Below the pieces are notes generated by a model. The model was not told where the DNA came from. It worked only from the letters and a program-made list of their open reading frames with translations, and ran no database searches. This document shows positions 23,160-35,050 of a DNA stretch of 64,000 bases, one piece after another. Location: positions 715,452-779,451 of the forward strand of contig JAODUO010000030.1 of the NCBI GenBank assembly GCA_025642075.2, written 5' to 3'. How positions within the stretch are numbered: position 1 is the stretch's first letter; every line of letters starts with the position of its first letter. The translations under genes were made by a program, and so were the position numbers. This DNA comes from Ridgeia piscesae (Eukaryota; Annelida; Polychaeta; Sabellida; Siboglinidae).

Positions 23160-26100
23160 GTAAGTCCGTTTTCATGTTAACCAACATTTGCTGTTTGAAA
23201 TAGTATTTTAGTTACGTTTACTCGTGTTACTCGATAGAGACGGGCGAGGCTGTCCTGACGATTTGTCGCCGTTCCGGATGAGTCATGTATGTCAGCCCGC
23301 GGAGCCTCGAGTCTCCACCGGCAAGACCTCTTATTCCCTTCATTAATTTCAAATAAACAGTATATTTATGAAGTGTTGTTGTTGCCAAAATCCTCCAAAG
23401 GCCAGCAAGCAACCGCATTCTTAACTTCATGCTTAGTTAAGGTACACGTGTACCCTAATTGAAGCAAGTACTATTCCTGACCACGAGTTTCTGTAACTTT
23501 ACTTGTATGGTGTAGGCTTCCAAAACGGCTTCCGGTTTTGTCCGAAGACATGCGTTTTCCAAATCTCGGGTGTTATAAGAAGTAAAGGCGTAAACTACAT
23601 CAAAGGAATAATCAGGTTGCATGCAGCTTTACCTGTAGATGGGTAAAACATGGCTAAACTGCAGCGTCCTAGTCATATTCTTAGATATGGGCCAGGGGCA
23701 TATCACGCATGAATGAATGGGTTCGTTTTGGGCGGTGGGGTGTAAGGATCAAGTGTAGGGACTAGAAACCTACATTCTCACAAGGTCTAAGATGAACCTT
23801 TTCTGTTGGACGGCTTGGCTAATTCCATATTTGTGTGGGATAGAACCTTGTTTACCCATCTAACCTGGTTAAATGTAAGCAATTAGTGATGTACTACAAT
23901 AAAACTGAATAATTTCACCATTATAAAATTATGTGTTAGAAAAGAGTTAGCATCTTATATTTGTACATGCTTGTTAGGAGTCAATCAGCGATGTACAGAT
24001 ATTCGGATAAGGATATCTAAGACAGGTATTCCCATATTGGCTATGTAAGATTTTGTATATATGGTTAAGTCTGGATACCCGTTAAGTCCCTAATTGGACA
24101 GATTATACTTTGAATAACAAATTAATAATGTATTTTGGTGTTTAAAAAAGTAGAAAGTGGACTTGTGTCTAGAGCCATGGCTTTATGTAGAGACCCGTCC
24201 ACCCGTCATTTGGACGGGTAAAAACGAATATGGACGGGTAGAAATATGGTGGACGCGTAAAAAAAAGGAGCAAAAAAGATCTAAAACCATAGATATTGTT
24301 AGTTATGACTTGAAAGTGAGTGAGAATTGTGTGACGTGTGTTTGTAGTCCATTTCAGGTCTTCGACACATTTAAATGTTTGGCTTAATAGTTAGCATCCA
24401 TGTGTCCACCAAAACATGTGTGACTGGCAATAAATTTATCCTGCATTAAGCCCTGTCTAGAGCCATCCATTTAGTAATGGTCAAACCTTAATTCACAAGT
24501 TGAGAGTGTATGAACCCAAATTTTCTAACCACCATTTCAGAATTGTTCACTCGACATTATCTCGGTTATCTCACCTGTATAAATGATTTTGTGGCTGCAG
24601 AAAGTGGTTTGCTTGTAAAAATGGCGTTTGCATAGTAATTGTGATTTAAAACTGAGGTTGTCTGTTAATGTGGCAGGCTGTCAGCTTTGTTAGAGGTTAC
24701 CCATCCACTGAGATGAACCAATATTGTTTGGTTTAATTGCATATAAACAACTGTTATTAGCACATGTGGAGTGAGAAAGTTAGAAACTATCTGAAGTTGG
24801 CCATATCCAACACTCCAGTCCTGAGTGGGACCAAGTACGACTGGTTCCTGCTAATAATTACCACCACTGACTGACTTTGGATAACAAAACAGACCGCTTA
24901 AGTTTAAAAAACAAGTGAATTTGAATGTAGCTTAAGTTCACAGACAGTCATCACATATAACCTAGTTACCATTAAATAGTAGTTTTTAGTATTGTTTTAG
25001 TAAAAACATTTTCACTTGTGATCATGAAAAATGAATTGGATGGATTATGTTCAGACATGGCATGGATAAATCAAATATGTACTGTAGACTAGTCACATTC
25101 GTTTTGTAGAACAGTGTTAATGCGGTTGCACAAAAAAATTGAACCAGGAACATGTTGATTGAGACTTTGATGCTCTTGTAACTGACCTCCGTGTATCCTG
25201 TCTCATGTAATTTAATATGCCATATTAAAAAACCAACCAAGGTTACGTTTAATATCATGTTGACAAACATCTTTAAATATTCAATTTAACGGTTTTTTAT
25301 TTGGTAATTGTTTGTTACATTTCTTTTACAGAGTAATGATTTGCGACCATAATAACAGATTAATACCAACATCTATTGCATATATCAATGAAACAATGCC
25401 CGAACAATTGGGGTAGTCCATTTTTAGTTGATGTGTTGTAAAATGTTTGAAACAATGGTTTCTTTCTCGTCTGGTGCATTTGGTGACTGTTACTTCTGCT
25501 TCTCACTGGTGGGTTTCATGAGTAATGGCTCTAGATCCTGTTTAACTTCCTGGTTCTAATTTATGTCACAGTGGCACTGGGTGTTGGTGTGCTAGTTTAT
25601 ACCACCGGTGGTGCCTGTGGTGTTACATGGCAGCGAGGACTTACATCATCACTGCCAATAATATTGGTCATTGTGAGGTCGAGGACTGCGGTCATTTTGA
25701 CTTTTCAAAGTGTCGATAAAGAAATATTTACTTGCGTTTTAACATGTATGTTATGACACAAACAATCTGAACTGTTGAGTGTTTAAAGCTGCTATACTTC
25801 CAGTGTCTTGAATACATGGCACACGTCAGTGATTCACTAGCCCGACTAGGTTTGTTTAGTAACATCCCCAGTGAGTGCTCTGGTTAGTGTGTAGCAGTAT
25901 GTGTGACTGAGTGCTAGCAATAGCTGCATTGTTGTACGGCAGTCAGCGTGAATCACTGCTATACCTGCCATCTGAATCACAGCATTGGTGGACCTGCCTT
26001 ATTAGGTGACAGTAAATTTCATGTTGCTGTGACTACAGACTACTGACGGTGCCTTTTTAGGTGACAGTTCATTCTTCATTAAGCATTCCACTGGCTATTG

Positions 26101-29100
26101 GCTTTATGAAGTGGCATGTCTACGAGTGTTTCTCTGACTGCTCAACTGGTCACTAGTGGTGTCCATATAAGGCTATTTACTCGAGATTTATTGATTCAAC
26201 TGTATTTGTGATGTGATGTCAATCAATTGCTATTTTGTTTAGCTGGTCTCAGTCATAGTGGTTACCTGTTCATGGCTGTTATCTCTATGGGCTAAATGGC
26301 TAAGATTATAATTACAAAAAAACTGGCATGTATTTCCTCAAGTGATTTATGCTAAAAGTTAAAATATCCATATAAAATACATATTTTATTCTAATCAAAT
26401 AGGCAACCCAGTAAGTTGAATAGTTTAATTGGATACACTTATTTACCAGATAATGCCAGTGGTGACTGATAGTGATATGGGGTCATGAAGCAAGGTGGCA
26501 CAGGTTTGATTACCATGCTGATAAATTATTGGCCAACCAGCTCATCTTTCGGGTGATAAATCACATATGAAGTAGAGTATACATGTGTTGGTTGGTGTGT
26601 GTGTGTGTGTGTGCAGCATTTGGTTGCCTGCTGCCTGCATTGCTCAGGCCTGGTGGCTGGTATAAATAGGCAGGTGTGACTGCCCTACTTCCACATACCA
26701 GTCACTGTACATAGCAGGCTGACGTCTCCTGCCAGTCTCTCCTCACTGCTCACTGCAATGGTGCCTAGTACTTTAGTAGTAGCACAGCCAGTTTGTGACC
26801 GGCGCGTTTTATGCTTTTAATGCTCGCAGTTTGCAATTGGGCTTTGTTGGTTTGGCCAGAGTTGTTTGATTTTCGACGTAGTCGCTTGTTTGTGTGGCTG
26901 CATTTACTGTTGGCAGTGCTTTGGTGTAGGTAGGAAGCAGTGTTATCTTGAGCAATCAGGATGTCAGTTAATCATCTGGACCGCGTTTGGGTGACTGAGA
27001 TTCAATACAGTCACGGGATGGACACTATAACCTCAAAACGTTATTTGTTAATGAAATGGAAGTATCGTGAAAAGTGTCACTGTTTTACGTCGTAGTTTTT
27101 TGCCACAATCGTTGCCGCCGTGAGTTGTCGACCGGGCAGGCAGTTCTATGCTCCGCTGTTTCTTCTCGGCTCATTTATTGCACATGAGGAATTTTCCGCG
27201 TGCTTAATTGGTAAGTTCTAAGTTGCACTTCGTTCATGTATATGTTCCTAGTTACTTGCATTTCTTCCTGTGTTTGTTTACCTCGTTAAGCTTACCTCTT
27301 TGGCATTGCATTGATCAGTTGTGTTCGCCCACTAACATCGATGACTGTTCACGCGTGACCTCATACAGCAGCCAAGTAGCAGGCGTAATATAGCACCGTC
27401 CTCTCTCTAGCTTGTAATTATTGGTAGCATAAAAATGTCTTGACTGGCTTTGTGCTGTCGGCATTTATATTTCTGTGTTGTAGTTCTCCTGTCACAGTAG
27501 AACATTACATAGTTTTAATAGTTTATTAGTCATGCTTTACTTGTACATGGCTAAATAACAATGTGCTGTCAGTGTATGGGATTGTGCAATTTACTTTACT
27601 GGACAATGTCCTCAGTATGATCTAGTATATAATGTACTGTCAGGTTATTGTAGAGATACTACACATACATTGCCTGTGTCACTGTATGTAAGTATTGAAG
27701 AACTATGTAAGATAACTAGGACTACAAGGCAGGAGTATGTTATGTAAGAAACAAACTTGGGTTTTTCACACTCGTAGTAAGAATTGTTTATTTAAAACAA
27801 TTTTTTGCGTGTGAAGTTAGTTTATACTTGTAATAAGCTGAGTGTTCCAATCATGTATTTGGGGTGCACCAAACCAGGGCACATAAATTTACCCCTGGCA
27901 TGGTGCTGTTCCACTTGACTGCACAGTTGGGCCATCGTGATCAGGTATGCGAGATATCCATCTCTGTAAACGCTGTTATTTGGGTCATTTTGGGCTAGGC
28001 TATATTTTGTGTATTGCCAGTTAGCATTATGTAATTTTTTGGCAGACTTGATGTAACTGCAGTGTTGTGTTTGACTGTCAGTTGGTCTTGGACAGTTTTC
28101 ACAGCTAGTGGCCCAAGACTCGTAAGCCAGCCAGTCACCTTGCTGTTGTTTTTGACATATCCAAATCAAAAGGCTGGTGTAGAAAGTTTAAAGATCTGTG
28201 TCCAGTTGAAATAAGCAGATGTTTCCAAGCTGTGTTCATTATACTCTGTTGCTAAGTTGTAATTTGTCAACAGAGCACATTGATACTGTCTTAAAATTCT
28301 GTCCAATGCTATCTAATGTTTCAGCATTCTCCCATTTCCAGCCAGTGGTTTTCATTTCATACACATGGTAACACAACTGATGCTTAATACAAGCAGTTTC
28401 TATATTTTCACACATGCAGTCTGCTGAAATGTGGATATACAAACAACACAACTAACAATATATTCCTAAAATGATATATATGAAAACATGATTATTTGTG
28501 TGTGTTATGTTGAGAAGGTAAGCTGCTGATGACGTATGTTCCACAGTAACGCTGCACTGTGTTCCTCGCTCACTAAATGTTCTACTGAGAAAACACCCTA
28601 CTTTCCTACTGATACTGAGTGACTGGAAGTACAGTTAGCTACTAACGTGATAGCTTAGTTGCCGTACATATTTTGTCTGCACAGTTCCTGTCGTGCCTGT
28701 CTGCCCATGCAATATACAGTCCCAAGTCTAACTTGTGCAGGCGTCTGCCACAGAGAGTGCCAGAGACTAGGGGCTGTGGGCAGTTCTCTGTAGACACGAT
28801 CTGTTTCAGCATTGCTATGTATGTCTGAAAACAGTGCTAGTTGACAACTTATCGTCGAGAAACTTGCACCAATAAATTTTTGTTTAATGATACAGTAGTT
28901 GCATTTAAATAAAATGTAATATATAATAGTAACGTGTTAGTGATTTTCCTCTGGACGTGTTTAGAATAGTGTGACTTGAGACGGTGGTAGAATAGCCTTG
29001 CTCTTGATACGGGATATTTTCTAGGGAAGTCGACATGTGACATCTATACTGTTCTAATGAACACGTATGACAAATGATGAAATGCAAGTGCTTTGTGCTA

Positions 29101-32100
29101 CTCACTGGATTCTATACTGTATATTGTATAATAATTTACCTTGAACCATCTCAGAAGGAAAGAGTTGGCCGACCTTAAAGAAGTTATCATTTGCACACAC
29201 ACCGAAAGTGAGTTTAGTCTGAGAATCCTGTATGTGGTTGTTTGTTGCAGGCCTCTGGAGTAAGTGTGAAGGATGAGTGCAAGCAGGTGTTCACAGATAT
29301 CAAGCTGGGTCGCAAGTACCGCTACGTAGTGTACCGTCTCACAGACGACCTCAAAGAGATCACTGTAGAATCAACGGCTGGCGTTGGTAAGTCATTTTAC
29401 CTCTGTTACCAATGTTGACCATCTTTTCTCTGTCTAATTCTTTATGTAACGGTGATGTCTGAACAGTTACCTGTAGCAGCTGAAACAATTAGCATTAGTC
29501 ATAAGATTGCACTGACACCAACACAGTGTTGCGCTGTTCTGTCTGGGGTGAGGGTGGTCCCAACACTGGTCCCTGAATAAAGAAATCTACACCTCCCAAT
29601 CTTTCATGCTCTCTAACTGCCAGTTTGCAATTGACGATCCTATTGCTGAATGAGAGATTAAAATACCAGTTAATTACAGGCACTACACATTGTTTAAGCA
29701 CTGGTCTTGGAGTTATGTTATACATTCTCTCACAGTCTCCATACTATAGCTAGGTGTTTTGTTACACATTCTCTGTAGTCCGTAACCTGGTTAAAAGGTG
29801 CATAGGGCCCCGTCGAAGTTCTATTGTCATAACATTTTTTTCCACATTTTCCCTGCATACTGGACTCATTCAGACATTCTCTTGTTGACAGAAAAGATGA
29901 CACAGTTGTTTTGATGTGTAATCAGTATACTTTCACTGGACGCAGTTCTGTCCACTGTTTTTATACTGTCGATCAAGTGTAGTCCCCTGTGCAAAGTCTC
30001 TATGCTGTCGATCAAGTGTAGTCCCCTGTGCACAGTCTCGATACTGTCGATCAGCACTGACTGATACAGGCTCAAAGGATACTGTCGAGTATTGTTGGCC
30101 TTGAGTACTGTCTGATACAGACTGATAGCGTACTGTCGAGTATTGTTGGCCTTGAGTACTGACTGTTACAGACTGATAGCGTACTATCGAGTATTGTTGC
30201 CTTGAGTACTGACTGTTACAGACTGATAGCGTACTGTCGAGTATTGTTGGCCTTGAGTACTGACTGTTACAGACTGATAGCGTACTGTCGAGTATTGTTG
30301 GCCTTGAGTACTGACTGTTACAGACTGATAGCATACTGTCGAGTATTGTTGGCCTTGAGTACTGACTGTTACAGACTGATAGCGTACTATCGAGTATTGT
30401 TGCCTTGAGTACTGACTGTTACAGACTGATAGCGTACTGTCGAGTATTGTTGGCCTTGAGTACTGACTGTTGCAGACTGATAGCGTACTGTCGAGTATTG
30501 TTGGCCTTGAGTACTGACTGTTGCAGACTGATAGCGTACTGTCGAGTATTGTTGGCCTTGAGTACTGACTGTTACAGACTGATAGCGTACTGTCGAGTAT
30601 TGTTGGCCTTGAGTACTGACTGTTACAGACTGATAGCGTACTGTCAAGTATTGTTGGCCTTGAGTACTGACTGTTACAGACTGATAGCGTACTGTCGAGT
30701 ATTGTTGGCCTTGAGTACTGACTGTTACAGACTGATAGCGTACTGTCAAGTATTGTTGGCCTTGAGTACTGACTGATACAGACTGATAGCGTACTGTCGA
30801 GTATTGTTGGCCTTGAGTACTGACTGTTACAGACTGATAGCGTACTGTCGAGTATTGTTGGCCTTGAGTACTGACTGTTACAGACTGATAGCGTACTGTC
30901 AGTATTGTTGGCCTTGAGTACTGACTGTTACAGACTGATAGCGTACTGTCAAGTATTGTTGGCCTTGAGTACTGACTGACCAGACTGATAGCGTACTGTC
31001 GAGTATTGTTGGCCTTGAGTACTGACTGTTACAGACTGATAGCGTACTGTCAAGTATTGTTGGCCTTGAGTACTGACTGACACAGACTGCTAGTTTATTG
31101 TTGAGTGTTATTTATCCTAGTAGAGTTGACAGATTGTGACCTTGCATGATGTGTGTTGGTTTGGGGCTCTGACTGGTGTGTGTCGTTACAGAGGCGAGCT
31201 ACGATGACTTTGTGGATCAGTTCAAGGCGGCAGAGTCGTCCGGCCAGTGTCGATACGGCGTATTTGATGCCGAGTACCAGACCAAAGATGGCAACACGAA
31301 AAATAAATTAGTTTTTTTCATGTGGTAAGTAGTATTTTATATTCTTCCTAAGAGTAGGTATTTAATGTTTGCTTTCATTACTAAGTTATAGATACATTTT
31401 GTCATCAAAAAGCAGTAATGTATTTTTGTTTGTTCTTTGTTAAAAGTTCTATATGAGTATATATTAATATGTATAGGGTAAGACAGTCTCGTGTATATTT
31501 GCTATTCACGTTTATCTAGCCACAAGGCTAGGAATAGTAACTTTGAGATATCTAGGTGGTACTGCACTTTGTCAGTCGCCACGTGGGAGTGGTGGTTATT
31601 CTATTGATTTCTATGTGCATTTGTAATAAAATGCATTCTTGTCTGATCACGAACAGACTAATACTGATGAACCAATGCAGCTTATGTCATTAACCCTGCG
31701 ACCGGCCAACGAAAATCATCTGTTGCATGCTGTTACAATAAAAATCATAACTCTGCAAATACTTATCATACAAAAAAAAATGAATGAGGCATCATCTTAC
31801 TGCCAAATGAACTCTTTATCATAATAAAATTATACTATCTATTATGTCAGATAATCATGGTGATATTATTAGCTGAACGTCATCCCAAAAAATATGAAAA
31901 AACAAACGCATTATCATATTCCCAAAGAATTGCTGAACGGAAAAATTTCTTACTTCCTGTGAGACAAATGTAGCCATACGTTTTAGTTGCCAAATAACTA
32001 AAAAAATGTACATCCGTTGAGAACTTATTTTAATAATTTTTTCAACATCGAGTTAGACCATTTTAGGTCGCCCGATCGCTGCTACATTCGCCTCCTGTGC

Positions 32101-33819
32101 AAACTTGCGATGCTAGCGGTGAAATGTAGCGCTGACAAATGGTCGATTTTTCAGACCAAAAAGCATCCAGTCATTCTAACTATTTCAACTAGTATAATAA
32201 TCATGTTCTTGAATACTGTTTTGTCGAAACATAGATGCGGTAACTTTAGATAATCCGAAGTAAACATTTGAATAGAGAAAGTTCTTCGACACGAACGTCC
32301 ATCTTGTTGTTTACTTCTGCTATGGCGGGATGATGACACAGTGTTTGAAAGCTTGGTTTTGATTCGCTGGACCAGCCCCACCAACATGTTTATTTTTCCC
32401 AGATTGGGCAAGAACAGAGCTTTCTATTGGTGCCACGTATGCGGGGGTTGGACATTTATGAATGGATGCACAAATTTGTCGCGGAAGGCGTAGTAAACCA
32501 ACCAAATTTGGGCATCAACTTTGTCACATGTTTTGTTCGCCCGCATGTACCTAGCTGCTATTCAATCTGCTCATGAATAAATTTACACCATCTTGAAAAT
32601 TCTGTCAGCTATCCGATGATACCAAATGTGACGTGTTCTAACGAAATGAGTCGTATGTCAAAAATAGTCACACCATTGGAAAGAAGATGTATTAATCTTT
32701 CCAACGGTGTAACAATTATGGAGATATCTCACACACAGCCAAAGTTATTGGACGCTGAGGGTAGAAAGTTTTCAAACGGAGAAAAACGCATTTGAAGTTC
32801 GCGGTCACATAAGCACACAGTCGAGAACATTGTCGATCCAAAATCGGTCGTTTTGCTTCTATTACTCCATTTGATGCATTCGAAATAAACTACCAAGGCA
32901 TGTTCACTGTTGAAGATATATCATGCTAACTGTTTACTGAAATTATTACAACATAATCCGAGTATTTAGCAATGTTTTGTAGCAGCGACCCGATCAATTC
33001 CATGTTGTTTACGGCTAGCGAGAGCGCACTGCGCCTGCGTGCACAGCTCTAAGCCAATCAGGGCCCCGCTGTCAGCTCCTCACGGTGTCTAGTGACGTTT
33101 ATTCACAGATAGGCCTCTCGCATTAAGCGCTGCTATTGGCTTACACTGACGTCAGTGGGGATTTCTACTACAAGAATCCGAAAGAGGGCGTCCAGGGCTT
33201 TCCTGTAGTACCAAATAAGTCCGCCATGCGTTGAGGGAAACCCCAAAGAATGCGACATGAACTAGTGCGATTTATCGGTTCTGTTTTACCAAATTCATGC
33301 GTGAAATGTTACGTAGTGTGTCTAAAAAGGCTATAAAATGTACTAAATAATAATATAAACGAGAAATAAGCATTGCTAATTGACAAAAAAGATACCAAAG
33401 TATACTTTGGTAACAAAAAGTCAAAATCGTCGAAATTCATTGTTGCATGTTTATGCGGTGTTTTCTCGAAATCAAGTTCACTGACATACGACTCATTTCG
33501 TTAGAACACATCACAAATGTGCGTGGGTCAGTTACTGATTACGCAAACTAAAATGTTTTTGTGCAAGAAGGTGTCTCGGACCAATTAATCGGCCCTGTCC
33601 GGTTGCAGGGTTAAAGCGTTGAATGTCACCCATATTTTTGCTGTCTGCAGGAGTCCTGATGGCGCCAAGATCAAACAGAAGATGGTGTACAGTAGCAGCA
33701 AAGACGCCCTGAAGAGGGCGCTGGGGGAGGGAATTGGCAAGGAGGTACAAGCGAACGACCACGGAGATCTCGACTGGAGTAACGTGAAGGAGATCATATC
33801 GAGGATGGACAGAAACTAA
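23157..33819 (+). CDS. ADF/cofilin, copy 1 (complete, 146 residues)
   Basis: An actin-depolymerising factor that binds and severs ADP-actin filaments in the cytoplasm. Coding exons are 23157-23159 (ATG only), 29251-29386, 31192-31324 and 33651-33819. Joined they give 146 residues with intron phases 0, 1 and 2. Family marks are MASGV with the regulatory Ser3, KYRYVVYRL, CRYGVFDAEYQ, LVFFMWSPD, and the actin-binding long helix KIKQKMVYSSSKDALKRAL. The vertebrate basic nuclear-localisation insert is absent and the length is that of an invertebrate ADF/cofilin. An intron directly after the ATG is typical of the family. A second body lies downstream at 38576-48731. AATAAA at 35025-35030 fits a 1.2-kb 3' UTR. 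Confidence 0.95.
26661..26760 (+). promoter_or_regulatory. TATA-type candidate alternative promoter inside cofilin intron 1
   Basis: TATAAATA at 26661-26668 is followed about 90 bases later by CACTGCAATG|GTGCCT, an ATG placed directly before a GT, like the Met-only exon at 23157. A better donor (TTG|GTAAGTT) occurs near 27209. The arrangement could be an alternative first exon. GTGCCT is a poor donor, so this is tentative. Confidence 0.3.
29251..29386 (+). CDS. Cofilin copy 1 exon 2
   Basis: 136 nt, acceptor TTGTTGCAG, donor G|GTAAGT. It encodes ASGVSVKDECKQVF, DIKLGRKYRYVVYRL and TDDLKEITVE. Confidence 0.95.
29960..31095. repeat. 51-bp minisatellite in cofilin copy 1 intron 2
   Basis: About 20 copies of a 51-bp unit containing TTGAGTACTGACTGTTACAG and GTACTGTCGAGTATTGTTGG. 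Copies are nearly identical, with single substitutions and a few 1-2 base deletions. 29960-30060 holds a shorter, related GTCGATCAAGTGTAGTC repeat. Because 51 is divisible by three, long repeat ORFs appear on both strands; they are not genes. The array ends about 100 bases before exon 3. Confidence 0.95.
31192..31324 (+). CDS. Cofilin copy 1 exon 3
   Basis: 133 nt, acceptor TCGTTACAG, donor TG|GTAAGT. It encodes ASYDDFVDQF, CRYGVFDAEYQ and NKLVFFM. Its start (TACGATGACTTTGTG) is the counterpart of the sequence that has been amplified as a satellite in copy 2. Confidence 0.95.
31694..33610. mobile_element. piggyBac-like element (non-autonomous) in cofilin intron 3
   Basis: It is flanked by intact TTAA on both sides (31690-31693 and 33611-33614). 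The termini are CCCTGCGACCGGCC and GTCCGGTTGCAGGG, an imperfect inverted pair. Its first 300 bases match the shorter element at 15005-15415. No transposase ORF is seen. A second TIR element sits inside it. Confidence 0.82.
32631..33518. mobile_element. TIR element nested in the piggyBac-like element
   Basis: The ends are a 28-bp perfect inverted repeat starting GTGTTCTAACGAAATGAG at 32634 and its complement ending near 33512. AAATGTG occurs just outside both ends (near 32624 and 33519), consistent with a 7-8 bp target duplication as in hAT-like elements. The inside has no transposase ORF. It also carries internal short palindromes such as GGAAAGA...TCTTTCC. Confidence 0.75.
33651..33819 (+). 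CDS. Cofilin copy 1 exon 4
   Basis: 169 nt ending in TAA at 33817-33819. It encodes SPDGAKIKQKMVYSSSKDAL, the main actin-binding helix, and a C-terminus ending SRMDRN. The piggyBac-like element ends 40 bases upstream, close to the acceptor. Confidence 0.95.
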
Positions 33820-35050
33820 CGCACTCCTACTAGTTGGCGACTGTCAGTAACATATTAGTACTAGTTCCATTTCATAGCGCTACACCTGTCACGCGGCAGG
33901 CAGACGGCCTGCGCTTATCATCAGTTTTTCTTTTTGTATAATGTATCAGTCGACACTCGTAAGGCGACTGCGGTCTTGGCAGTCGCATCGTGTGCTGGTG
34001 GATTTATCTGATCATGATTCTGCCGGATTCGCTTTCCATCAGTCAGAGTGCCACCTATGCTGCGTCCGTCTGGTAAATATCACGGGCGACGGCAGGTATA
34101 ATACTGAGATTGGTTGCACGGAAACCACCTACTAGTTTATACGCGGTTAACCTAATCACATCTGGTTTGTTCACGGTTAATCTGCAGTACTTCACGCCAC
34201 AAGTTTGTTCACGAGTGTATGAGCTCGTTGATGGCTATCAGCTCAGAAGTGTCTGTCTGTGCTGATGTAGCATGCGTACTGGTCGGAGGACACGGATAGC
34301 TTTACAAAAGGTGGCAGCACAATTTCGGTGTTTTGGATGTGTCTAGGTCTTTCAGCGCATTCAATAGGTATTTGTCTTTTCGAATATTGAGACATTTTGA
34401 AGCTGAACTAAACTAGCATTTGTAAGGTGTTTAAGAACAACGACGTGTACTGGAGGTAACAATTGCAGTGCCAGGGGTGCTTTCTGTCGCTGTGTTCGTC
34501 AATATATATATATTATATGTATATGCATACAGCAGTAACCGGCGCTGCCACAATCGAATTTATAATGAATTTCACCAAAATAATCCTTTGCGATTTACCA
34601 GCGATAAATTTGACATTTCTTAGTGTATGGTATCCAGCGAAGAACCTTGTTTCTCAGGGTCATGTTGACTTTTGTAAATGATGTTACTTGTGCGTAGCTA
34701 AGGTAGATGAAGTTGTATCTCGTGCTCGTCATCACTCTCTGATGTGACGTCAACCTGTGAGGCGTGTCACGACCACCGTGGGTCCTAGAGAGCTGAGTGT
34801 ACGTGGGTTACTGTTGTGTGTTGCTGCCACCTGGTGGCTGTCGCAATCGTCTTCTGGGTGGTTTCTCAACACTCGCAGCACTACACCCAGCATGCCTTGC
34901 CACCTGTTGTCTGTGTAGGCGTGGCGTGGCTGCGTGCTCAAAACGAAACTGAATTTCGAGTGGCTTAATATTAATGGTGATTTCTCTCTGCAGTACATGG
35001 ATGGTGCTGTGATGTGCTGCCGAAAATAAAATGCATTTCACATAACTGTG
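33820..35050 (+). other. Cofilin copy 1 3' UTR
   Basis: The sequence from the stop to just after AATAAA (35025-35030), about 1.2 kb, is the likely 3' UTR. It contains no recognised gene. A short TA tract lies near 34501-34520. Confidence 0.6.
35025..35030 (+). terminator. Poly(A) signal, cofilin copy 1
   Basis: A canonical AATAAA followed by ATGCATTTCACA. It is the first canonical signal seen after the cofilin copy 1 stop. Confidence 0.55.

Noticed and set aside
30387..30776. Repeat ORFs of ~120 codons on both strands
   Set aside because: They arise from the 51-bp minisatellite (17 codons per unit) inside a cofilin intron.
30060..31191. 51-bp array as a copy of the cofilin copy 1 exon 3 acceptor
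   Set aside because: Only GTTACAG and a few scattered bases agree; the exon bases that follow do not match. It is kept only as a parallel, not as a junction-derived array.
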